Source: VGTK01 sp046327915
GTDB lineage: Bacteria > Desulfobacterota > Binatia > UBA12015
DNA length: 64,000 nt
Assembly (NCBI GenBank): GCA_046327915.1
Contig: JAXLXO010000033.1
Coordinates: 1 to 64,000, forward strand
Reading direction: 5' to 3'
The notes beneath the pieces are model-generated. The model was not told the origin of the DNA. It was given only the letters and a program-made list of their open reading frames with translations, and did not search any database. Below are positions 1 through 7,862 of the stretch, piece after piece. A program made the translations under genes and the position numbers. The stretch's first letter is position 1. The number at the start of each line of letters is the position of its first letter.

Positions 1-735
1 GATCGCAGCGAGTTCGCGGGGGGCATCCTGATCCCCGACGACGGACGCCTCGACGTGCACGAGATCCTGTCGAGCTACCTGCGTCACGCGCGTGCGCGCG
101 GCGCGACGCTGAAGCTCGGCGCCGAGGTTGGCGCGTTCATCGTCGAAGGCGGACGCTGCCGCGGCGTGCGCACGCGCGACGGCGACTTCCGTGCGCGCCT
201 CGTCGTCGACGCGGCGGGCGCGTGGGGCGGCACCGTCGCGCGCCTCGCGGGAGCGACCGACATCCCGCTCGTGCCGCACCGTCGCACCATCGTGACGTTC
301 GCCCCGCCGCCGGGAATGGCGATCGCGGACTGGCCGATGATCGCGAGCGACACGCACCACCTCTACTTCCAGCCCGAGGCCGGCGATCTGATGCTGAGCC
401 CGATGGACGAGGACGCGATGCCGCCGTGCGATCCGTCGCCGGACGATGCGGTGGTCGCCGACGGCCTCGCGCGCCTTGCGAAGCTGGCGCCGGCTCTCGC
501 TCCGAAGTCGCTGAAGCGGCGCTGGTCCGGGCTCCGGACGTTCGCGCCCGACCGCGTGCACGTCGTCGGCGAGGATCCGACGCTGCCCGGCTTCTTCTGG
601 CTCGCGGGACAGGGCGGCTGCGGCATCGAGACCAGCCCGCTGATCGGACGCGTCGCCGCGGATCTCGTCCTGCGCGGCCGCAGCGAAGCGTTCGATACGG
701 CGCTGCTGAGCCCGGCCCGGTTCGCGCGCGCCTGA
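1..735 (+). CDS. FAD-dependent oxidoreductase, DAO family (5' truncated)
   Basis: The reading frame is open from base 1, so the N-terminus and its Rossmann dinucleotide-binding motif lie outside the window; 244 residues are visible. The visible part fits the C-terminal two thirds of glycine/D-amino-acid oxidase-like (DAO) flavoproteins. It has a segment VVDAAGAWGG, typical of the second FAD contact, and a C-terminal GQGGCGIETSPLIG, which closes the FAD site in this family. Such enzymes oxidise the C-N bond of amino acids or N-methyl amines. The substrate cannot be read from the sequence. The gene ends 94 bases before the topoisomerase start on the same strand. Confidence 0.8.
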   Translation, partial: DRSEFAGGILIPDDGRLDVHEILSSYLRHARARGATLKLGAEVGAFIVEGGRCRGVRTRDGDFRARLVVDAAGAWGGTVARLAGATDIPLVPHRRTIVTFAPPPGMAIADWPMIASDTHHLYFQPEAGDLMLSPMDEDAMPPCDPSPDDAVVADGLARLAKLAPALAPKSLKRRWSGLRTFAPDRVHVVGEDPTLPGFFWLAGQGGCGIETSPLIGRVAADLVLRGRSEAFDTALLSPARFARA

Positions 736-829
736 CGGACCGACGGCGGCCACGTCGTGGTCCGACGGCTTGACAGCATCGGCGGCCCTCCGTACCAACG
801 CGCGCAGCAATCCGGTTGGGGGTGGCGCG

Positions 830-2740
830 GTGGCGACGAACTACACGGCCAAGGACATCACGGTCCTCGAGGGACTCGAGCCGGTCCGGAAGCGTCCGGG
901 CATGTACATCGGCGGGGTCGACTCGTCGGGGCTGCATCATCTCCTGTGGGAGATCGTCGACAACTCGGTCGACGAGGCCATGAACGGCCACTGCGACCGC
1001 ATCGACGTGACGCTGCACGCCGACGGCGAGACCATCACCGTCAAGGACAACGGCCGCGGCATCCCGGTCGACATGCACGGCAAGTACAAGAAGCCGGCGC
1101 TCGAGCTGATCCTCACCACGCTGCACGCGGGCGGCAAGTTCGAGTCGAAGAACTACTACCACTCGGGCGGTCTGCACGGCGTCGGCGCGTCGGTGGTGAC
1201 CGCGCTGTCGGACAGGTTCACCGTGCGTGTCAAGCGCGACGGCGCCGAATGGGAGCAGACGTTCTCGCAGGGCAAGGCGGCGTCGAAGCTCAAGAAGCTC
1301 GGCAACGCGCGAGGCAGCGGCACCACCATCGAGTACCACCCCGACGGCGAGATCTTTCCCTCGATCAAGCACGACCCGAAGCTGATCGCGGATCGCCTCG
1401 AGGCGAAGGCGTACCTCCACAAGGGCCTCACGGTCACGTTCGCGAACGAGGCCAGGGGTGGCGAGTCGTTCAACTGGCACTACGAGGACGGCATCCGCGC
1501 CTACCTCGACAAGCTGCTCACGACCGGCACGAAGAAGCGCGTCCCCGCGGAGGTCTTCTACGCCGAGCGCGAGGGCGACGGACCGCGCATCGAGTGCGCT
1601 CTCGCCTGGACCGAGGACACCAGCGAGGGCGTGTCGTCGTTCGTGAACAGCATCCCGACCAGCGCCGGCGGTACGCACGAGAACGGCCTCAAGAGCGGCA
1701 TGGTGAAGGCCGTCCGCAACTACCTCGACGTGCACAACCTGATCCCGCGCGGGCTGCAGATCGCGGCCGAGGACGTGCGCGAGGGCGTGGTCGGGCTGCT
1801 CTCCTGCTTCATCCCGGAGCCGCAGTTCCAGGGCCAGACCAAGGAGCGCCTCAACAACCCGGAGCTGACGCCGGCGGTCGACGGCTTCGTGCGCAGCGCG
1901 CTCGAGAACTGGCTGAACGGCAACCGCTCGTCGGCGGAGGCGATCTCGGCGCGCGTGATCCTCGCGGCCCGCGCGCGCACGGCTTCACGCGCCGCGGCCA
2001 AGGAGGTTCAGCGCAAGACCGCCGTGTCGCACCGCCTGAACCTGCCCGGCAAGCTCGCCGACTGCTCGTCCACGGACCCGTCGGAGTCCGAGCTCTTCCT
2101 CGTCGAGGGCGACTCCGCAGGCGGCTCCGCGAAGCAGGGCCGCGACCGCCACTTCCAGGCGATCCTGCCGCTGCGCGGAAAGGTCCTGAACACCGAGCAG
2201 GCCTCGCTCACCAAGGTGCTGGCGAACAACGAGCTGTCCGACATCGTGAAGGCGCTCGGCGCCGGCCTCGGCAAGGACTTCGACGCGAGCCGGCTGCGCT
2301 ACCACAAGATCTGCCTGCTGATGGACGCCGACTCCGACGGCAACCACATCGCGACGCTGCTGATGACGTTCTTCTACCGCCACATCCCGCAGCTCATCCA
2401 GGGTGGATTCCTCTATCTTGCCGTCCCGCCGCTCTACCGCATCGACATCGGCAAGGAGACCTACTGGGCGCGCGACGACGAGCAGAAGGACCAGATCCTC
2501 GGCAAGCACAAGGGCCGCGCCCAGCCGCAGGTGCAGCGCTTCAAGGGGCTCGGCGAGATGAACCCGGCGACGCTCAAGGAGACCACGCTCGATCCGAAGA
2601 AGCGCACCATGCTGCGCGTGACGATCGACGACGCGGTCGCGACCGACTCGATGATCCAGACGCTGATGGGGAAAGAGGTGGCACCGCGCTTCCAGCTCAT
2701 CATGGAGCGCGCGGTCGGAGTGTCGGACCTCGACGTCTGA
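830..2740 (+). CDS. parE: Type IIA DNA topoisomerase B subunit (ParE/GyrB-like)
   Basis: The 636-residue ATPase/TOPRIM subunit of a type IIA topoisomerase. The GHKL ATPase domain shows catalytic Glu41 in WEIVDN, the DNGRGIP motif near residue 73, and GGLHGVG. The TOPRIM part shows EGDSAGGSAK (Glu about 426) and DADSDGNHIATLL near residue 500. The length and the Ser-Asp-Gly/Ala-Thr form of the TOPRIM acidic motif are closer to ParE (decatenating topoisomerase IV) than to the longer GyrB, so ParE is preferred. No ParC/GyrA partner lies in the window. The GTG at 830 is chosen because a GGGGG tract lies 7 bases upstream; a TTG at 770 would add 20 unconserved residues. Confidence 0.9.
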   Translation: MATNYTAKDITVLEGLEPVRKRPGMYIGGVDSSGLHHLLWEIVDNSVDEAMNGHCDRIDVTLHADGETITVKDNGRGIPVDMHGKYKKPALELILTTLHAGGKFESKNYYHSGGLHGVGASVVTALSDRFTVRVKRDGAEWEQTFSQGKAASKLKKLGNARGSGTTIEYHPDGEIFPSIKHDPKLIADRLEAKAYLHKGLTVTFANEARGGESFNWHYEDGIRAYLDKLLTTGTKKRVPAEVFYAEREGDGPRIECALAWTEDTSEGVSSFVNSIPTSAGGTHENGLKSGMVKAVRNYLDVHNLIPRGLQIAAEDVREGVVGLLSCFIPEPQFQGQTKERLNNPELTPAVDGFVRSALENWLNGNRSSAEAISARVILAARARTASRAAAKEVQRKTAVSHRLNLPGKLADCSSTDPSESELFLVEGDSAGGSAKQGRDRHFQAILPLRGKVLNTEQASLTKVLANNELSDIVKALGAGLGKDFDASRLRYHKICLLMDADSDGNHIATLLMTFFYRHIPQLIQGGFLYLAVPPLYRIDIGKETYWARDDEQKDQILGKHKGRAQPQVQRFKGLGEMNPATLKETTLDPKKRTMLRVTIDDAVATDSMIQTLMGKEVAPRFQLIMERAVGVSDLDV

Positions 2741-2780
2741 ACGGCGCGTGCCGCCGTTCCGGCGCCGACGGCCGCGCCGT
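2741..2780. terminator. Candidate bidirectional terminator hairpin
   Basis: Between the convergent topoisomerase and NADH dehydrogenase genes, ACGGCGCG (2741-2748) is matched by CGCGCCGT (2773-2780), with more GC pairing inside. It has no T-run, so it may act as a transcript-stabilising hairpin or a weak terminator. Confidence 0.4.
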
Positions 2781-2782
2781 GC

Positions 2783-4156
2783 TCAGTCTGCGCTCGCCGC
2801 CGGGTGGCCCTCGGTCGCGCTGCGGGGCGCCGCTGCGTTCGCGTCGCCGCCCCACAGCCCGCGCCAGCTGTCGTAGATGCGCTCGGTGATGAGTCGCGCG
2901 CCGCGCTGGTACGTCAGGTACGCCCACGACCACTCGAAGAGCACCAGTGCGCGGTTCCGGAAGCCGATCAGGAAGAAGATGTGGATACCGAGCCAGGCGA
3001 GCCACGCGAGCAGTCCGGACAGGCGGAGCCAGCCGATCTCCGCGACCGCCGCGGCGCGGCCGATGGTCGCGAGCGAGCCCTTGTCCCGGTAGACGAACGC
3101 CTCGGTCGGCCTGCCGTCGAGGAGGCGCAGCACGTTGTCGGCGGCGTGGTCACCCGCCTGCATCGCGGCCGGTGCGACGCCGGGCACGGGCCTGCCGTCG
3201 CTCTGCACGAACGAGCACAGGTCGCCGATGACGAAGGCACCCGGGTGGCCCGGCACCGACAGGTCGGGCTCCACGAGCACGCGTCCCGCGCGGTCCAGCG
3301 GCACGCCGAGCGTCTGTGCCAGCGGCACGGCGCGGACGCCGGCGGCCCAGAGCACCGTGCGCGCCGCGATGTGCTCGTCGCCGACCCGGACGCCGGTCGC
3401 GTCGATGTCGGCCACCATCGCGCCGGTGCGAACGGTGACGCCGAGACGCTCGAGCTGGCGCTGCGCGCTCGCGGACGACGCCTCCGAGTAGGCGCCGAGC
3501 ACGCGCGGTCCGCCCTCGAGCAGCACCACGCGTGCTTGACGCGGGTCGAAGCGGCGGAAGTCGCGTGCCAGCGTGTGGCGCGCGATCTCGCTCAGCGCCC
3601 CCGCGAGCTCGACGCCGGTCGGTCCGCCGCCGATCACGACGAACGTCAACCACTGCGCGCGCTCTGCGTCGTCGGCCGCGCGCTCCGCGGCCTCGAAGGC
3701 GAGCAGGACGCGCGTGCGAATCTCGACCGCGTCGTCGAGCGACTTGAGCCCCGGAGCGTGCGGCGCCCACGCGTCGTGGCCGAAGTAGTTGTCGGTGGCG
3801 CCGGCGGCGAGGATCAGGAAGTCGTACGCGACCTCGCCTTCCGCGAGCTTCACCTGCCGCGCGGCGAGGTCGATCCCCGTGACCTCGGCGAGCAGCACGG
3901 TCGTGTTCGCCTGACGCCGCAGGATGCGTCGGATGGGTGCCGCGATGTCGCTCGGGTTCAGACCGGCGGTCGCGACCTGGTAGAGCAGCGGCTGGAACAG
4001 GTGGTGGTTTCGCCGGTCGAGGACCGTGACGCGCGCCTTCGCATGGCGTAGCCGCTGCGCGGCGCGGAGCCCGCCGAAGCCGGCGCCCACGATGACGATC
4101 TGCGGCTCGCGCGACGGGCTGCCGTCGAGACGGGGCGGTCGAACCTCCTCTGCCAC
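2783..4156 (-). CDS. ndh: Type II NADH dehydrogenase
   Basis: A 457-residue two-dinucleotide-binding flavoprotein (pyridine nucleotide-disulphide oxidoreductase fold). The N-terminal FAD motif VIVGAGFGGLRAA lies near residue 20, the NADH motif VVIGGGPTGVELAG lies near residue 170, and GAFVIGDLC near residue 300 is the usual third FAD contact. The HHLFQPLLYQVATAGL segment is typical of NDH-2 and related quinone reductases. A hydrophobic stretch near residues 370-400 fits the membrane-anchoring C-terminal region. It would oxidise NADH and reduce quinone without pumping protons. It is transcribed divergently from the rhodanese gene across 56 bases. A sulphide:quinone reductase is less likely, as I see no conserved Cys pair. 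Confidence 0.85.
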   Translation of the reverse strand: MAEEVRPPRLDGSPSREPQIVIVGAGFGGLRAAQRLRHAKARVTVLDRRNHHLFQPLLYQVATAGLNPSDIAAPIRRILRRQANTTVLLAEVTGIDLAARQVKLAEGEVAYDFLILAAGATDNYFGHDAWAPHAPGLKSLDDAVEIRTRVLLAFEAAERAADDAERAQWLTFVVIGGGPTGVELAGALSEIARHTLARDFRRFDPRQARVVLLEGGPRVLGAYSEASSASAQRQLERLGVTVRTGAMVADIDATGVRVGDEHIAARTVLWAAGVRAVPLAQTLGVPLDRAGRVLVEPDLSVPGHPGAFVIGDLCSFVQSDGRPVPGVAPAAMQAGDHAADNVLRLLDGRPTEAFVYRDKGSLATIGRAAAVAEIGWLRLSGLLAWLAWLGIHIFFLIGFRNRALVLFEWSWAYLTYQRGARLITERIYDSWRGLWGGDANAAAPRSATEGHPAASAD

Positions 4157-4212
4157 CCCTCGACGCTACCACCGTCGCCACCCTTGTCGAAGGTGGCCCC
4201 GACGGGTAGCCC

Positions 4213-4539
4213 GTGGACATGATTTCCGAAATCAGCGTCACGGATCTGAGCCGCCGCATCGCCGGGCCGGACGCGCCGGTGGTGCTCGACGTCCGCGAGC
4301 CGCAGGAGATCGCAATCGCGCGCTTCCCCGGCGCGGTCGAGATTCCGATGCAGTCCGTGCCGTCGCGCATGGGCGAGCTCGACAGGAACGCCGAGATCTT
4401 CGTGCTGTGCCATCACGGGATGCGCAGCGCGCACGTCGCGGACTACCTCGCCGAGCAGGGCTTCACGCGCGTCGGCAACGTGACCGGCGGCATCGACGCC
4501 TGGGCGCTGATGGTCGACCCGAGCGTGCCGCGCTACTGA
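4213..4539 (+). CDS. Single-domain rhodanese-like sulfurtransferase
   Basis: A 108-residue single rhodanese domain. The active-site loop is CHHGMRS, with the persulfide-forming Cys near residue 72, and the domain ends with the usual GG-I-DAW segment. The form resembles GlpE/PspE-type small rhodaneses that move sulfane sulfur. GTG at 4213 and ATG at 4219 are both possible starts; neither has a strong Shine-Dalgarno sequence. The stop is 2 bases before the alpha/beta hydrolase start, so the two are probably co-transcribed. Confidence 0.85.
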   Translation: MDMISEISVTDLSRRIAGPDAPVVLDVREPQEIAIARFPGAVEIPMQSVPSRMGELDRNAEIFVLCHHGMRSAHVADYLAEQGFTRVGNVTGGIDAWALMVDPSVPRY

Positions 4540-4541
4540 GC

Positions 4542-5444
4542 GTGTCCGACGTCCGACCGCGCGGCGCCCTGCCACCGCACCCGCCGGGACGCTCGCTGCG
4601 CCTCGAGATCGGCGGCGTCGCGTTGCACGTCGTCGACCATGGCGCGGAAAGCGAAGGGGCCGCCGCGCGCCCGCTCCTCCTCCTGCACGGCGGGATGGGC
4701 CACTCGCGCTGGTGGGACCTGGTCGCGCCCGCGCTGACCGACGTCGCGCACCCGTACGCGCTCGATCGTCGCGGGCACGGCGACAGCGACTGGGCCGATC
4801 CCGACGCCTACGGCTGGGAGCGCGACCTGCTCGACGCCGAAGAGACCATGCGGCGCCTCAGCCCGCTCCCGTGGAGCATCGCCGGACACTCGCAGGGTGG
4901 CCTTCTGGCGGTGCACCTCGCGACGCGCGGCCACGTTCCGATCCGCGAGCTGATCCTGCTCGACGTCCCGCTGCACCCGCAGAGCCCGAGCCTGCAGCGC
5001 GCGGGGCAGGCCTTTCGGCGCATCCCGCAGATCCGCTACCCGTCGCTCGACGCCGCGGTGAACCGCTTCCAGCCCTTCCCGCCGCAGCACCACGTGCCGC
5101 CCGACGTCCTCGACTACCTCGCGCGTCACAGCTTCAGGGCCGCGGGCGACGACACCGGAGAGCTGGTGTCGAAGTTCCACTGGAAGTCGTACCAGCGCGA
5201 CCGGAGCCGCGAGGGCAACCCGCTCGCCGACCACGACCAGCGCCTGCGCGCGATCGACGTGCCGGTGCTGAGTGTCCGCGGCGGCGACTCGACGATCCTG
5301 TCGCGCGAGGACCAGGCCGACCTGCTGCGCATGCTGCGCGACGGCCGCGGCGTCGAGATCCCGGGGACCACGCACAGCCTGCACGCGGAGCAGCCCGAGC
5401 TGGTGGCGGCCGCGATGCGCGACTTCCTCGCACGGAATGCTTGA
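4542..5444 (+). CDS. Alpha/beta hydrolase
   Basis: A 300-residue alpha/beta hydrolase. Visible elements are the oxyanion-hole HGG (LLLHGGMGHSRWW), the nucleophile elbow GHSQGG with catalytic Ser, a likely acid in RGGDST, and the catalytic His in GTTHSLH near the C-terminus. A cap region rich in Pro and aromatic residues lies around residues 160-210. The substrate is unknown; an esterase, lactonase or C-C hydrolase would fit. The GTG start, 2 bases after the rhodanese stop, is chosen from tight spacing. It is the second gene of a plus-strand cluster leading to a crotonase. Confidence 0.8.
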   Translation: MSDVRPRGALPPHPPGRSLRLEIGGVALHVVDHGAESEGAAARPLLLLHGGMGHSRWWDLVAPALTDVAHPYALDRRGHGDSDWADPDAYGWERDLLDAEETMRRLSPLPWSIAGHSQGGLLAVHLATRGHVPIRELILLDVPLHPQSPSLQRAGQAFRRIPQIRYPSLDAAVNRFQPFPPQHHVPPDVLDYLARHSFRAAGDDTGELVSKFHWKSYQRDRSREGNPLADHDQRLRAIDVPVLSVRGGDSTILSREDQADLLRMLRDGRGVEIPGTTHSLHAEQPELVAAAMRDFLARNA

Positions 5445-5515
5445 CGCTCTGCGCCAAGCGGGCCGCGCCTCGCGAGGATCGCGCTGCGACGCGGGCCCGT
5501 GCTAGGACCGTCGTC

Positions 5516-6532
5516 GTGGAGCTGCACGAGCGACTGGCCGGCTATCTGAGCGAGCGCCTCGGGACCGAGGTCCGCGTCAGCGGATTCGGACGCAAGAGCG
5601 GCGGCGCGTCGCGCGAGACCTACCTCTTCGACGCGTCGTGGACCGAGAACGGCGCCGCAGTCGAGCGCGGCTACGTGCTGCGCCGCGATCCGGTGGCGAG
5701 CGTGCTGGAGTCCGACCGGACGCTGGAGGTCCGCGTCCTGCAGGCGGCGCACGCGCTCGGCCTGCCGACGCCGAAGGTCTCCTGGCAGGAGCTCACCGGG
5801 GACGCGCTCGAGCGCCCCTTCTGCATCATGGAGCGCCTGCCCGGCACCCCGACCCCGCCGACGTTTCCCGCCGCCTATCCGATCGAGATGCGCTCGCGCA
5901 CCGCGGCCGACTTCGTCTCGATCCTCGCGCGGATCCACGCCGCCGGCTGGCGCCGTCACGACCTCGACGTGCTCGACGATCCGGGTCCCGGCACCGCGGC
6001 CGCGAGGCGCGCGGTCGATCACTGGCGCCGCATCTACGAGCAGGACCGCATCGAGGCGCATCCGATCCTGGAGCGTGGCTTCGGCTGGCTCGAGCGCAAC
6101 ATCCCGTCGACGGACGTCATCACGCTGGTGCACGGCGACTACCGCAGCGGCAACTACCTGCACGACGAGAGCGGGAGCATCACCGCGATGCTCGACTGGG
6201 AGATGGCGCACTGGGGCGACCCGCACGAGGACCTCGGCTGGGCAGCGATGCCCTACTGGTCGTGCGAGGGCCGCGCCGGCGGGCTCGAGAGCGAGGACGA
6301 GATGATCGCGCGCTACGAGCGCGAGACGGGAACGGTCGTCGACCGCGCGCGCGTGCACTTCTACAAGGTGCTGGGCACCGTCAAGATGGCGGCGATCTCG
6401 CTCACCGGCGTCAAGAGCTTCTGCGACGCGAGGAGCGCGGAGCCGACCCTCGCGATCGTCGGCGTCGTCCTCGGACGCCTGAGCGTCGAGCTGCTCGATC
6501 TGCTCGGCGTCGGCGGCGCGCGAAAGGGCTGA
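5516..6532 (+). CDS. Aminoglycoside phosphotransferase-like kinase (ACAD10/11 N-domain type)
   Basis: A 338-residue APH/choline-kinase-fold protein. It has the catalytic loop HGDYRSGN (Brenner motif, near residue 208) and the metal-binding DWE followed by GDPHEDLGW. The N-lobe has KSGGASRETY and an Arg-rich strand. Proteins of this subgroup are found fused or adjacent to acyl-CoA dehydrogenases, as in ACAD10/11, where 4-hydroxy acids are phosphorylated during catabolism. Here the neighbours are a small unknown protein and a crotonase, so a role in hydroxyacyl metabolism is inferred rather than antibiotic resistance. The GTG start has AGGA about 8 bases upstream. Confidence 0.8.
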   Translation: MELHERLAGYLSERLGTEVRVSGFGRKSGGASRETYLFDASWTENGAAVERGYVLRRDPVASVLESDRTLEVRVLQAAHALGLPTPKVSWQELTGDALERPFCIMERLPGTPTPPTFPAAYPIEMRSRTAADFVSILARIHAAGWRRHDLDVLDDPGPGTAAARRAVDHWRRIYEQDRIEAHPILERGFGWLERNIPSTDVITLVHGDYRSGNYLHDESGSITAMLDWEMAHWGDPHEDLGWAAMPYWSCEGRAGGLESEDEMIARYERETGTVVDRARVHFYKVLGTVKMAAISLTGVKSFCDARSAEPTLAIVGVVLGRLSVELLDLLGVGGARKG

Positions 6533-6537
6533 TCGCC

Positions 6538-7035
6538 ATGCGTCCCGATCTCGACGACGTCCTCGCCGGCCTGCAGCGCCTGCTGCTCAACGACTTCCTG
6601 CCCGCGCTCGCCGCGACGCAGCCGTTTCTCGCCGAGCAGGCGATGTACGCGAACCTGCTGCTCGAGTACTGCCGCAAGAGCTGGCCCGCCCTGCACCTCG
6701 CGCTCGCGGAAGAGCACGGCGATCTCTGCGCGACTCTGGCGTCGGCCGCCGGTGCGCTGCGTGGCGAAGCGGATGCCCGCGACGTGGTAGCGGCTCTCGA
6801 TGCCGAGCTCGCGGCAGGCGCGCTACGCGTCGCCGAGACGCCCCTCGACCGGCTCGCGGCGCGCAACCGGACGCTGCGCGATCTCGTGAGCCGCGTCGTC
6901 GTCTTCCTCGACGCCCGCGAGGCTGCCGCACCCGGAAGTTCGCCGGCCGCCGCCCGCGCCGCGACCGACGCCTATCTCGTGCGCGCGGCAGGCCGTCAGT
7001 ACGCGGACCTGCAGCAGCTCGGACTCATCTGGTAG
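6538..7035 (+). CDS. Uncharacterised helical protein
   Basis: 165 residues, predicted almost entirely helical, rich in Leu and Ala, with no catalytic motif I recognise. It starts 5 bases after the phosphotransferase stop and is followed 23 bases later by a crotonase gene, so it belongs to that operon. Small helical proteins of this kind sit next to ACAD10/11-like phosphotransferases in other bacteria, which suggests a partner role. That link is from memory and unverified. Confidence 0.7.
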   Translation: MRPDLDDVLAGLQRLLLNDFLPALAATQPFLAEQAMYANLLLEYCRKSWPALHLALAEEHGDLCATLASAAGALRGEADARDVVAALDAELAAGALRVAETPLDRLAARNRTLRDLVSRVVVFLDAREAAAPGSSPAAARAATDAYLVRAAGRQYADLQQLGLIW

Positions 7036-7058
7036 CGGCCGCGCCGCAGGAGAAGGAC

Positions 7059-7862
7059 ATGCCCGAGTTTTCCACCATCCGCTTCGAGGTCGAGGGCCGC
7101 ACCGCGATCATCACGCTGAACCGCCCCGACCGCCTGAACGCGATGAACCAGCAGATGAAGGACGACCTGCGCGAGGCGTGGACGATCGTGCGCGACGACT
7201 CGGAGATCTGGTGCGCGATCATCACCGGCGAGGGGCGCGCCTTCTCGAGCGGCGCCGACGTCGAGACGCTCGACGGTCCCGGCTTCCGCAAGATCAACCG
7301 CTGGCACAAGCTCGCGATGATCGAGACCGTGCACGCGCTGCCGACGCCGCGCCGCATGAACGTGATCAAGCCGGTGATCGCCGCGGTGAACGGGCTCGTG
7401 AACGGCGTCACGCTGGACCTCGTGACCGAGGCCGACATTCCGATCGCGTCGGAGAAGGCACAGTTCTTCGATTCGCACGTCTCGCTCGGTTACGTGTCGT
7501 CGCACGAGATGGTCGCGATGGCGCGCCGCGTTCCGCTCGCGGTCACGATGCGCATGGCGCTGCTGGGTGCGAAGGAGCGCATGAGCGCGGAGCGCGCGCT
7601 GCAGGTCGGGCTCGTTACCGAGGTCGTGCCGCACGAGAAGCTCATGGAGCGTGCCCGCGAGCTCGCCGGCATGATCTGCGAGAACGCGCCGCTCGCCGTG
7701 TGGGGCACGAAGATGGGCATCCTGCGCGGGCTCGGGCTGCCGATCGAGCAGGCCGAGGAGATCTCGGTCGCCTACCTCGAGGTCGTCGAGCAGACCGAGG
7801 ACCACGACGAGGGGCCGCGCGCGTTCATGGAGAAGCGGAAGCCCGACTGGAAGGCGCGCTGA
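7059..7862 (+). CDS. Crotonase-family protein lacking both hydratase glutamates
   Basis: A 267-residue enoyl-CoA hydratase/isomerase-fold protein. The CoA-binding and oxyanion segments are visible (NRPDRLNAMN; GEGRAFSSGADV). Where hydratases carry the two catalytic Glu (rat Glu144 and Glu164), this protein has Asp in NGVTLDL and His in FFDSH. It is therefore probably not a plain hydratase; an isomerase, hydrolase or lyase activity is more likely. A clear AGGAGAAGG precedes the ATG. The 3' end overlaps the convergent secreted-protein gene by 38 bases. Confidence 0.85.
   Translation: MPEFSTIRFEVEGRTAIITLNRPDRLNAMNQQMKDDLREAWTIVRDDSEIWCAIITGEGRAFSSGADVETLDGPGFRKINRWHKLAMIETVHALPTPRRMNVIKPVIAAVNGLVNGVTLDLVTEADIPIASEKAQFFDSHVSLGYVSSHEMVAMARRVPLAVTMRMALLGAKERMSAERALQVGLVTEVVPHEKLMERARELAGMICENAPLAVWGTKMGILRGLGLPIEQAEEISVAYLEVVEQTEDHDEGPRAFMEKRKPDWKAR

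Noticed and set aside
137..1735. A 532-codon minus-strand frame across the oxidase and topoisomerase genes
   Set aside because: It has low-complexity Arg/Val-rich sequence and opposes two genes with conserved motifs.
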